Source of the DNA: an uncultured Actinotalea sp.
GTDB lineage: Bacteria; Actinomycetota; Actinomycetes; Actinomycetales; Cellulomonadaceae
Length of the DNA stretch: 13,674 nt
NCBI RefSeq assembly: GCF_946885855.1
Contig: NZ_CAMPHH010000067.1
Span: 1-13,674, forward strand
Direction: 5' to 3'
Of this stretch, positions 1 through 8,585 are shown piece after piece (the stretch's first letter is position 1; each line of letters starts with the position of its first letter). The translations under genes were made by a program, and so were the position numbers. A model generated the notes under the pieces. It ran no database searches, was not told the DNA's origin, and worked only from the letters and a program-made list of their open reading frames with translations.

Positions 1-604
1 ACGCAGCACCGACCTCCACGACGGTCAGCGACGACGCGAGCAGCCGGGGCGGGGCGGGCTCGTCGTCCGCCGCCGCGCCGGCGGGGGCGTCCGGGACGAA
101 CCAGAGGTCGACGAGGGCCCCCTCGACCACCGCGCTGGACACCTGGGCACCGGTCGTGACGGCCACGGCCCGCGCCCCGAGGTCGCCCTGACGGGCGACG
201 GCGGACGCGGGGACGAGCTCACCGACACCGACGGTCCGGGTGACGACGAGGCCCTCGACGTCCACCTCGGCGGGGAGGTAGCCGGCCCCGGCGTCCGGGA
301 GCCGGACCTCGACCACGCGCAGCGTCTCGGCCGCGAGGTCGTCCCCGGGCACGAGGGCCTCCCCCGCGGCGAGCACGGGGACCGTGCGGCCGGCCGCGCC
401 CACCGCCCACGCCCCCAGCAGGACCGACGCGGCGACGAGGGCGAGGCCGAGCAGGAGCCGGGGGTCCCGCCGGCCGGGACGCCGCAGCCGGGGTGCCCGC
501 GGGGCGGGCAACCCGTCCGGCCCGCCGGTGCCGAACCCGTTCCCGGCCGACTGACCGACCGACACCCCGGCGCTCCCGGACCCCACCTGCGCACGCACGT
601 CCAC
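1..604 (-). CDS. SAF-domain membrane protein, CpaB/RcpC-like (3' end outside window)
   Basis: The frame stays open to the left edge, so the C-terminus is missing; about 201 residues are visible. Residues 1-47 are a Gly/Pro/Arg-rich cytoplasmic segment ending in a positive cluster (RRPGRRDPR). Residues 49-71 form one hydrophobic helix (LLLGLALVAASVLLGAWAVG). A SAF-like domain follows at about 74-136, with the pattern V-L-A-A-G-E-x-L-V-P-G-D-D-L and later G-E-L-V-P-A-S-A-V. SAF proteins of this layout in Actinobacteria are usually Flp/Tad pilus assembly CpaB/RcpC-like periplasmic proteins; that role is inferred from domain order. I chose the GTG at 604 because a GAGGGGG run lies just upstream; an in-frame ATG at 679 with no clear ribosome binding site is the alternative and would add 25 residues. 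The gene is divergent from the HTH gene at 766. Confidence 0.75.
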   Translation of the reverse strand, partial: MDVRAQVGSGSAGVSVGQSAGNGFGTGGPDGLPAPRAPRLRRPGRRDPRLLLGLALVAASVLLGAWAVGAAGRTVPVLAAGEALVPGDDLAAETLRVVEVRLPDAGAGYLPAEVDVEGLVVTRTVGVGELVPASAVARQGDLGARAVAVTTGAQVSSAVVEGALVDLWFVPDAPAGAAADDEPAPPRLLASSLTVVEVGAA

Positions 605-753
605 GACGCCCCCGCCCCCTCGAACCGTCCTGCCCCACGAACCGCCCAGCGCGCGGTCGACGCCGCGCGCGGGGCTCATCATGCCGCGTCGCGCTGCCGC
701 GGTGGGCCGTGACCCGCGTCTGTGGACGACGGAGCGTGCGGCCGGGCCCGTGC

Positions 754-766
754 CAGACTGCTCGCA
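754..766 (+). promoter_or_regulatory. -10 element for leaderless HTH gene
   Basis: CAGACT at 754-759 fits the actinobacterial TANNNT-type -10 at its A2 and T6 positions. It ends exactly 6 nt before the ATG at 766, so transcription would begin at the start codon. There is no Shine-Dalgarno sequence upstream of this ATG, which agrees with a leaderless mRNA. No convincing -35 is seen. Confidence 0.5.
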
Positions 767-1044
767 TGCCGTCCCGGTTCCTCACGCTCGCCGACGTGCA
801 GGAGGTCCTCAACATCTCCGCCGCCCAGGCCTACGCGCTCGTCCGCAGCGGCGAGCTGCCTGCGCTGCAGGTCGGCGGCCGAGGGGTCTGGCGCGTCGAG
901 GCCAGCGAGCTCGAGGGGTACATCCAGCGCATGTACGAGCAGACCCGGGCCCGGATCGGTGCGGGCGACCTGGACCGTGAGACGCACGGGGCCGCGGAGA
1001 GCACGGGGGCCGCGGAGAGCACGGGGCGCGGCACGAGGGCCTGA
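766..1044 (+). CDS. Small excisionase/BldC-type helix-turn-helix DNA-binding protein
   Basis: This is a 92-residue protein. Residues 5-55 form the compact MerR/excisionase-type winged HTH: FLTLADVQEVLNISAAQAYALV, then the wing region SGELPALQVGGRGVWRVEASELEGYI. This matches the family of small actinobacterial HTH proteins annotated as excisionase- or BldC-like, which bind DNA as oligomers. Residues 60-92 are a polar tail containing AAESTG twice in a row, encoded by an exact 18-bp tandem repeat. The ATG at 766 is preferred over upstream in-frame codons because homology-like sequence begins there and a -10 hexamer sits 6 nt before it. Its stop lies 4 nt from the stop of the convergent gene at 1049. 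The targets are unknown; the adjacent divergent SAF gene is one candidate. Confidence 0.85.
   Translation: MPSRFLTLADVQEVLNISAAQAYALVRSGELPALQVGGRGVWRVEASELEGYIQRMYEQTRARIGAGDLDRETHGAAESTGAAESTGRGTRA
991..1026 (+). repeat. 18-bp exact tandem duplication inside HTH gene
   Basis: Two identical 18-bp units (991-1008 and 1009-1026, unit begins GCCGCGGAGAGCAC) lie in the 3' part of the HTH gene and encode A-A-E-S-T-G twice. Being a multiple of three, changes in copy number would keep the frame and only alter tail length. Confidence 0.9.
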
Positions 1045-1048
1045 CCCG

Positions 1049-1591
1049 TCACCACCGGCTGACGACGACGACCGCGGCGACGAGGACGGCCTCCTGGATG
1101 CCGGTGGGGCGCCCGTCCGCCGGGTCCGCCACCCCGATGTCGATGTGATCGGCGCCCACGGCGTCCACCCGGCCGACGACGACGCCGCCGTCGGTCTCGC
1201 AGCGCACAGGGCACCGGTCCCGCGCGAGCGCGCGCAGGGCGTGCCCGAGACCGAGGCGGCGCAGCGCTGAGCCGACCCCGGCCGCGGCGACCGGCGGCGC
1301 GCCCCGCACGCTGACGACCGCGGGCAGGGGGACGAGATGCTCCCGCCGGCCGTCCTCCAGGAGGACCCAGCCCGCGGCGACGTCGACGACCGGGCCGTGG
1401 ACCCGGACCCCGGTCCGCAGGAGGAGGTCCACGGGCGCTCCCACGCCGGACCGGAGGCGGTCGACGAGGTGGACGGACGCCCGTTCCGCGCGGGTGAGCT
1501 CCGCGACCTGCGCGTCCCGCTCGCCGGCGGCCCACGCGTCGGCCTGGAGCTCCATGTCCGCGAACAGCGCGTCCCATCGCACGACGGGCAC
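1049..1591 (-). CDS. Conserved actinobacterial protein with two Sm/Hfq-like repeats, function unknown
   Basis: This is a 180-residue protein from the GTG at 1591. That start has AGGAGG at 1603-1608 with an 11-nt spacer; a longer form from GTG 1627 would add 12 residues. It begins with the RWDALFADME signature of a family common in Actinobacteria and often mislabelled as a Fis-type regulator, although no Fis helix-turn-helix is visible. Residues 4-50 are helical and charged (ELTRAERASVHLVDRLR). Residues about 52-97 and 127-178 are two similar beta-rich stretches. Each has a central G-x-V-x-x-G-x-V core, a later aromatic or Asp position before a hydrophobic pair, and a closing hydrophobic strand (LPAVVSVRG; VLVAAVVVVS). 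This resembles the Sm fold, so RNA or protein binding is possible, but that is inference. The family has no established function that I know of. The gene converges on the HTH gene with a 4-nt gap. Confidence 0.75.
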   Translation of the reverse strand: MPVVRWDALFADMELQADAWAAGERDAQVAELTRAERASVHLVDRLRSGVGAPVDLLLRTGVRVHGPVVDVAAGWVLLEDGRREHLVPLPAVVSVRGAPPVAAAGVGSALRRLGLGHALRALARDRCPVRCETDGGVVVGRVDAVGADHIDIGVADPADGRPTGIQEAVLVAAVVVVSRW

Positions 1592-1765
1592 CGTAACGCA
1601 GTCCTCCTCGGGGGTCTTGAGGTGCACTCCACGTGCGCCACGGCTCAGCCCGGGAGTTGCACGGGCGCACAGAGGAGCGGCAGTGCTCCCGCCATGCCCG
1701 CGGTGGTCCCGTGCGCCTCAGCGGAACGGGAGATCGGTTCTTGCGACCGACAGGTCTGCGTCGCG

Positions 1766-1793
1766 CCGGTCCGGTCCGGTCCGGTCCGGTCCG
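1766..1793 (+). repeat. Five-copy CCGGT short tandem repeat
   Basis: CCGGT is repeated five times without error at 1766-1790, followed by CCG. It lies between the starts and ends of two minus-strand genes, about 35 bp past the end of the HIT-like gene at 1829, in a 237-bp spacer where I see no other gene. Confidence 0.9.
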
Positions 1794-1828
1794 AACACCA
1801 TCTGCCGGGCCCACCCGCAGGTCAGTGA

Positions 1829-2464
1829 TCATTCTCGGCCCGGCCGGGTCGGGAACGCGACACCGCCGACGAGCGCCACCAGGCGGGAGGCGATGAGGTC
1901 CAGGTCCGCGTTGACGACGGCGGCGTCTCGCAGGGGCAGGAGCTCTTCCCAGTGGGACATGAAAGTACCGCGCAGCTGCAGCGCGCCGGTTGGCCGGGCC
2001 GACAGCCACCAGTGCAGGTGCTCGGACCCGTCACCCCATCGCGCGGCCTGGATCCGCGGCACGTCGAGCACGTAGCACGCCGCTCGTTCGATCGCGGAGA
2101 GGAGAACCCCGGACCGCGCGGCCTCGGCCTCCGTCAGGTCGCGCAGGTCCGTGTGCCGTCGGGACATGAGGAACGCCGCGAACGGCAGCGAGGTCCCTTC
2201 CACGGGCCGCCCGAGCGTCATCAGGCCGTCGCGCCAGAACACGTAGGAGCCGTCGTCGACCCGGCTCGCCTCGCACTGTGCGCAGTCGACCCCGCCAGCG
2301 CCGTGCCGCGGCTCCTCGGCCTCGGCCGGTGGGTCGAGCTCCCGGGGTGTGAGCGTCCCGTCGAACGGCCAGGTCCGCCACTGCGACCCGTCCGACTCGC
2401 GGTAGCCCTCCCGGTCCACGGCATCGCGCACGCGGGCATACCACTCCTGGGGTGTCTCAGGCAT
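1829..2464 (-). CDS. HIT-superfamily protein (H-x-H-W-W subtype)
   Basis: This is a 211-residue protein. The HIT signature is at residues 148-153, E-H-L-H-W-W, followed by L-x-A-R-P-T-G and a QLRGTFMSHWEELLP stretch. In HIT proteins the middle histidine (here H151) is the nucleophile attacking a nucleotide phosphate. The usual third histidine is replaced by Trp, as in an actinobacterial subgroup with HLHWW. Cys61-x2-Cys64 could bind zinc, and an RRHTDLRDL stretch at 102-110 resembles the first conserved HIT strand-helix region. A nucleotide hydrolase or nucleotidyl transferase role is likely, but the substrate cannot be named. The ATG at 2464 is chosen because GGAAGG precedes it by about 9 nt; an in-frame GTG/ATG further upstream (to 2527) lacks this. 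It is monocistronic as far as the window shows, with no coupling to neighbours. Confidence 0.75.
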   Translation of the reverse strand: MPETPQEWYARVRDAVDREGYRESDGSQWRTWPFDGTLTPRELDPPAEAEEPRHGAGGVDCAQCEASRVDDGSYVFWRDGLMTLGRPVEGTSLPFAAFLMSRRHTDLRDLTEAEAARSGVLLSAIERAACYVLDVPRIQAARWGDGSEHLHWWLSARPTGALQLRGTFMSHWEELLPLRDAAVVNADLDLIASRLVALVGGVAFPTRPGRE

Positions 2465-2625
2465 GGGCGTGATCCTTCCACCCGCGAGCTCTTCTACGCC
2501 GTGCCCGGCTTCGTGCCGTTCACCCATGCCGGAGCGAGCCGACGCGCCCCTGACCGTGCGCCCTCGGGGATGTCACCCGGGTCGAGCTTGAGCTCAGACT
2601 CTTCGGGTGCCGGCGCGCCGCACCT

Positions 2626-2648
2626 CCTGGGCGGCTGACCCGCCCAGG
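2626..2648. terminator. Perfect 9-bp hairpin, possible terminator
   Basis: CCTGGGCGG (2626-2634) and CCGCCCAGG (2640-2648) form a perfect 9-bp stem with a 5-nt loop CTGAC. There is no T-tract on either side, as is common in high-GC Actinobacteria. No confident gene ends nearby, so its role is unclear. Confidence 0.4.
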
Positions 2649-2735
2649 CTCGTTGGCGCTCGCGCAACCCGCGGCGCACCTGCTGCGCAGCTCCACAAAG
2701 GGCTCCGGGGCGTTGTCCACCGAGCTCGAGCGCCA

Positions 2736-2765
2736 TTGACACGCCCTTGCCTCGTCCATCAAGGT
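2736..2765 (+). promoter_or_regulatory. Sigma-70-type promoter for the LysM operon
   Basis: TTGACA at 2736-2741 is a perfect -35 consensus. CAAGGT at 2760-2765, 18 bp further, fits the A2/T6 positions of a -10. The predicted start is near 2772, giving a leader of roughly 85-100 nt before the LysM gene. Confidence 0.55.
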
Positions 2766-2870
2766 GCAGACACATCAAACGGCACCAAACAGCATGGAGA
2801 GCGATCTCGAGGCAGGACGGCGCCGGCGACAGGCATCCCACACACGGGGACACAGATGCAGGGGGCGGAC

Positions 2871-3704
2871 ATGGGACACACCAGCGCGCAGGAGGCTCTC
2901 CGGGCCGTCCTCGCAGCGGCAGGCAGCACCGCACTGGCGACAGCACTCGCAGCACAGCTGCCCGACCACCTCCAGGCGGCCTCCGGCGGGCGCGCCGCCG
3001 TCGACGTCCTCGTCCTGGCCGCCGTCGTGCTCGTCGGCGCGGCCGCGGCCACCGCCCTGGCGGTGGGTTGCTGGGCGATCCTGCTCGGGGCGGTCGCCCG
3101 CACCACCGGGCACCGTGCGGCGGCTCTGGAGCGCGTCGCAGCCGCGCTGACCCCCGCCGTCCTGCGCCGGGTCGTCGCGGCGGGAGTGGGCGTCGGCCTC
3201 GGCCTGGCCGGGACGACGACCGCCTCCGCGGTCGAGACCGATCTGGGCTGGGTGCCCACCGCGACGACCGCGACCGCGGCGGCCGCGTCGACGAACGACA
3301 CCCCCACGCCGCTCGCCCTGGGACCGGCGCCGGCACCGGAGCGGCAGTCCGCGCCGCAGGCTCTGCGGGAACCGGGGCCCGAGTCCTCCCTGCACCCCGG
3401 TGTCACGACGACGCCCACGAGCGCTCCCTCGGCGCCGGGCCCGACCACGCCGTCGGGGGCCCCTGGCGCGACGACCCTCACGGTGCGGCCGGGCGACACG
3501 CTCTGGGACCTCGCCGCCGCCCACCTGGGTGGATCGGCGACCGCTGCCTCGGTGCAGGCGGCGTGGCCGCGCTGGTACGCCGCGAACCGCGACGTCATCG
3601 GCGGCGATCCCGACGTCCTGCTCCCGGGTCAGGTCCTCACCGTGCCCTCCGGCGAGCCGGTCGTGAACAGCGCCGCTGCGACGACGGACGGGGTGGACCG
3701 GTGA
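2871..3704 (+). CDS. Membrane-anchored LysM peptidoglycan-binding protein
   Basis: This is a 277-residue protein. Residues 43-76 form a long hydrophobic segment or hairpin (VDVLVLAAVVLVGAAAA and onwards through CWAILLG), and 100-120 form a second (VVAAGVGVGLGLAGTT). A Thr/Ala/Pro-rich linker follows at about 128-200. A single LysM domain at 203-259 starts L-T-V-R-P-G-D-T-L-W-D-L-A and ends L-P-G-Q-V-L-T-V-P; it should bind the GlcNAc-containing glycan of peptidoglycan outside the membrane. No catalytic domain is present, so the protein is a wall-binding or scaffold factor rather than a hydrolase. GGGGGCGGAC just upstream supports ATG 2871; ATG 2856 is an alternative start. The stop overlaps the start of the Rv3235-family gene (GTGA), so the two are likely co-translated. 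Confidence 0.85.
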   Translation: MGHTSAQEALRAVLAAAGSTALATALAAQLPDHLQAASGGRAAVDVLVLAAVVLVGAAAATALAVGCWAILLGAVARTTGHRAAALERVAAALTPAVLRRVVAAGVGVGLGLAGTTTASAVETDLGWVPTATTATAAAASTNDTPTPLALGPAPAPERQSAPQALREPGPESSLHPGVTTTPTSAPSAPGPTTPSGAPGATTLTVRPGDTLWDLAAAHLGGSATAASVQAAWPRWYAANRDVIGGDPDVLLPGQVLTVPSGEPVVNSAAATTDGVDR

Positions 3705-4315
3705 GCGCCGTCGCCGCGAGCGCGGTCGGTCTGACGGTGCAGGGCCGGTCGGACCGGACCGGCCGCGCCGCGCGCCCCGACCGGTCCCGCGGGGACCGGC
3801 CGGTGCGGTCGGCGCGACCCCGGCCGGGGGGTGACGGGCGTCCGCGCCTGCTCCTCCTACCGCCGGTCGATCCGCAGCCCGGACGCCTCGTCGAGGCACC
3901 GCTGCACGAGCCGCCGACCAGGACGTCGGTCCGGTCGCCGCTGACCGAGGCCGTCTGGGCGGCCCGTCCGGTGCCCGAGCCGGAGCCGGTGGACCTTCCC
4001 GATCCGGCCGAGGTCGCCCGCGCGATCGTCGTCGCGACGGTGGAGGCGCTCGCGGGCGCTCGACCCCTGAGCCAGCTGGTGCGCTGGGTGACCCCGGAGC
4101 TCCACGAGCACCTCGTCGACGCGCGAGGGGTGGCGGGACCGCTCACCGGCACCGCACTCCGGGCCTCGGCTCGGGGTGCCACCGTGTGCCGGCTCGGCCC
4201 GGATGTCGCCGAGGCGACGGTCGTCGTCCACGACGGGAGGAAGGTGCGCGCCGCCGCCGTCCGGCTCGAGGTGCACCGGCGACGGTGGCGCGCCACGGTG
4301 CTCGAGATCTACTGA
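3701..4315 (+). CDS. Rv3235-family protein
   Basis: This is a 204-residue protein starting at GTG 3701, which overlaps the LysM stop codon by 4 nt and so implies translational coupling. Residues 1-80 are Arg/Pro-rich and probably disordered. The conserved C-terminal domain covers about residues 105-204: PAEVARAIVVATVEALAGAR, then PLSQLVRWVTPELHEHL, and a closing beta-rich part with A-A-A-V-R-L-E-V-H-R-R-R-W-R-A-T-V-L-E-I. This is the pattern of the actinobacterial Rv3235 family, found close to secA in many genomes. Its function is not established; the fold resembles small wedge domains that bind partner proteins, which is inference. The gene is convergent with secA and shares a terminator hairpin with it. 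Confidence 0.8.
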   Translation: MSAVAASAVGLTVQGRSDRTGRAARPDRSRGDRPVRSARPRPGGDGRPRLLLLPPVDPQPGRLVEAPLHEPPTRTSVRSPLTEAVWAARPVPEPEPVDLPDPAEVARAIVVATVEALAGARPLSQLVRWVTPELHEHLVDARGVAGPLTGTALRASARGATVCRLGPDVAEATVVVHDGRKVRAAAVRLEVHRRRWRATVLEIY

Positions 4316-4327
4316 CCGCGGGTGAAG

Positions 4328-4369
4328 CGCCGACGGCGGGCGGTACCGGAGGACCACCCGCCGTCGGCG
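4328..4369. terminator. Bidirectional terminator between Rv3235-family gene and secA
   Basis: CGCCGACGGCGGG (4328-4340) pairs perfectly with CCCGCCGTCGGCG (4357-4369). After one C-A mismatch two further GC pairs extend the 13-bp stem, leaving a loop of about 10 nt. It begins 13 nt after the plus-strand stop at 4315 and lies 37 nt past the secA stop at 4406, so it can end both converging transcripts. There is no T-tract. Confidence 0.8.
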
Positions 4370-4405
4370 ACGCCCGCCCCAGGGGCAGAGGCTCCGGCCG
4401 AGACG

Positions 4406-7357
<2,952 letters not shown>

Positions 7358-7424
7358 GCGTACTCCAGACTCGTCGGCGGACCCGCACCGGCTGCGGGCG
7401 TCCCAGGTGAGGCGCGGCCCCTCG

Positions 7425-7446
7425 GCGGCGCCCCGTGGGGCGCCGC
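7425..7446 (-). promoter_or_regulatory. Strong hairpin in the secA leader
   Basis: GCGGCGCCCC (7425-7434) and GGGGCGCCGC (7437-7446) are perfect inverted arms 2 nt apart, giving a stem of about 9 bp with a 4-nt loop once the innermost pair opens. It lies about 68-90 nt upstream of the secA start and downstream of the predicted promoter, so it is expected in the leader RNA. It could instead terminate read-through from the EamA gene. Confidence 0.6.
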
Positions 7447-7477
7447 TCACCGGAAGGGCCGACGCAGACCACCGCCC

Positions 7478-7483
7478 ATCGTA
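7478..7483 (-). promoter_or_regulatory. Candidate -10 element of secA
   Basis: TACGAT (read on the minus strand) matches the TANNNT -10 pattern well. Transcription would begin near 7471, giving a leader of about 114 nt. No strong -35 hexamer is seen 17-18 bp upstream. The identical hexamer precedes the EamA gene. Confidence 0.45.
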
Positions 7484-7505
7484 GGCGCAGTGCCCGGGAG
7501 ACGGC

Positions 7506-8468
7506 TCACGCCGCCCCGCGACGGGGACGGCGACGACGGCGCGGCGCCACGACCACCGTCGCCGCTGCCAGCAGCAGGCCCCCGACCGCCCCGGCCGTCC
7601 CGAGGCGCTCCCCGAGCAGGAGCGCGGCCAGGAGCGCGGCCGTCAGCGGCTCGAGCAGCGCCACCAACGACGCCGCCGTCGCGGGCACCACGCGCAGCCC
7701 CGTGAAGTACGCGGCGTACGCGAGCGCGGTCGGCACGACGCCGAGGTAGAGGACCAGCCACCAGCCCGTCGGCGTGGCCGGGCCGACTGCGCCACCGCCG
7801 ACGAGCACGACCGGCATGAGCAGCAGGCCACCGACGCTGAACCCGAGCGCCGTGAGGAGCACCGGGTCCAGGCCGGGGACACCGGTGCGGTTGACCATGG
7901 TGAGCGCAGCGAAGGCCCCGGCGGCGCCCAGGGCCAGGAGCGCTCCCCCCACCGGGTCCGCGCCCACGCCCGATCCCGCGAGGCCCACGAGCAGCACGAG
8001 CCCGGCCACCGCGAGCAGCACGGCCGCCACGGTGCGCCGCGACGGGAGCCGGCGCGCGAGCACCGCCGTCGCCGCGGCCACGAGGACCGGCGCGGCCCCG
8101 AGCGCGACGACGGTCGCCAGGCTGACGGACGACCGGCCGACGGCCACGAAGTACGCCGACTGGTAACCGGCCGCCAGGACGGCGGTGACCAGGACCCGGC
8201 GCACGACGGCGCCGGTGGGCCGCAGCCCGCGCAGCCGGCCCGCCAGGAACAGGACCAGCAGCAGTGCACCGCCGCCCACCCCGAGCCGGTACGCGGCCAC
8301 GGTCGCCAGCGGCAGGCCCTCGCCGGAAAGCGCGCTCCCCGCGAGGCCCCCCGTGCCCCAGAGGGTCGCACCCGCCACGACGGCCAGGAACCCGGCGCGC
8401 GGCGTCGTCGTCCGGGCCGACGGCGGGCCGGCAGCTGCGGGGGCGGCGGCGCCCGGGCGGAGGACCAT
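7506..8468 (-). CDS. EamA/DMT-superfamily permease
   Basis: This is a 320-residue integral membrane protein with about ten hydrophobic helices arranged as two EamA-type halves (about 27-157 and 170-302). The first helix has the typical A-x-L-W-G-T-G-G start, and the second half carries the family's [12 protein letters not shown] and [11 protein letters not shown] segments. Members export amino acids or other small metabolites or drugs; the substrate cannot be told from sequence. The C-terminus is a basic cytoplasmic tail (PRRRRRPRR). The ATG at 8468 follows a TACGAT hexamer by 10 nt, implying a nearly leaderless mRNA. It sits between the glycosylase gene and secA on the same strand, with 148 bp and a separate promoter before secA, so co-regulation with secA is not implied. 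Confidence 0.9.
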   Translation of the reverse strand: MVLRPGAAAPAAAGPPSARTTTPRAGFLAVVAGATLWGTGGLAGSALSGEGLPLATVAAYRLGVGGGALLLVLFLAGRLRGLRPTGAVVRRVLVTAVLAAGYQSAYFVAVGRSSVSLATVVALGAAPVLVAAATAVLARRLPSRRTVAAVLLAVAGLVLLVGLAGSGVGADPVGGALLALGAAGAFAALTMVNRTGVPGLDPVLLTALGFSVGGLLLMPVVLVGGGAVGPATPTGWWLVLYLGVVPTALAYAAYFTGLRVVPATAASLVALLEPLTAALLAALLLGERLGTAGAVGGLLLAAATVVVAPRRRRRPRRGAA

Positions 8469-8478
8469 GGTGAGCCGG

Positions 8479-8484
8479 ATCGTA
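8479..8484 (-). promoter_or_regulatory. -10 element of the EamA gene
   Basis: TACGAT on the minus strand, 10 nt before the ATG at 8468. A start site 7-8 nt downstream would leave a 5' leader of only 3-4 nt, and no Shine-Dalgarno is present. Confidence 0.5.
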
Positions 8485-8549
8485 GGGCGGCAGGGGGCGT
8501 GCGGGGGTCGGTGTCCCGCCCCGCCGTGGCGGTCCTGTGCCTCGTCGGC

Positions 8550-8585
8550 TCCAGTCCCGCCGGTCAGGCCGGTCCCGTCGGTCAG
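8550..8585. repeat. Imperfect 18-bp tandem repeat at the glycosylase 3' end
   Basis: Units 8550-8567 and 8568-8585 agree at 15 of 18 positions (TCCAGTCCCGCCGGTCAG and GCCGGTCCCGTCGGTCAG). The second unit includes the stop codon of the glycosylase gene, so the duplication also placed a second TCA (a TGA on the minus strand) downstream. Confidence 0.6.

Larger units (their letters stand above)
2465..2855. other. Gene-poor intergenic region
   Basis: About 390 bp lie between the divergent HIT-like and LysM genes. No frame here has convincing coding character: short frames exist on the minus strand (for example ending at 2494 and 2520), but their third-position GC is clearly lower than in neighbouring genes and none shows a recognisable domain. 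The stretch holds a hairpin at 2626-2648, a TGAGCTCA palindrome near 2589 and a promoter at 2736-2765. The lower GC and lack of conserved genes could mean decayed sequence, but I cannot identify its origin. Confidence 0.6.

Noticed and set aside
493..765. N-terminal extension of the HTH gene from an upstream start
   Set aside because: The extra residues are Arg/Pro-rich shadow sequence overlapping the divergent SAF gene; family sequence and a leaderless promoter both point to ATG 766.
1049..1591. Fis-family transcription regulator
   Set aside because: No Fis-type C-terminal helix-turn-helix is visible; the C-terminal half is beta-rich.
1766..1793. CCGGT repeat as part of a CRISPR array or integration site
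   Set aside because: Units are 5 bp with no spacers, and no cas, integrase or tRNA gene is in the window.
2494..2762. Short minus-strand frames in the HIT-LysM gap as real small genes
   Set aside because: Third-position GC is well below that of neighbours, there is no ribosome site at plausible starts and no domain; at most remnants.
2772..2870. Cyclic-di-AMP (ydaO-type) riboswitch upstream of the LysM gene
   Set aside because: Such switches do occur before actinobacterial wall genes, but this leader is only about 85-100 nt and I could not find the conserved core.
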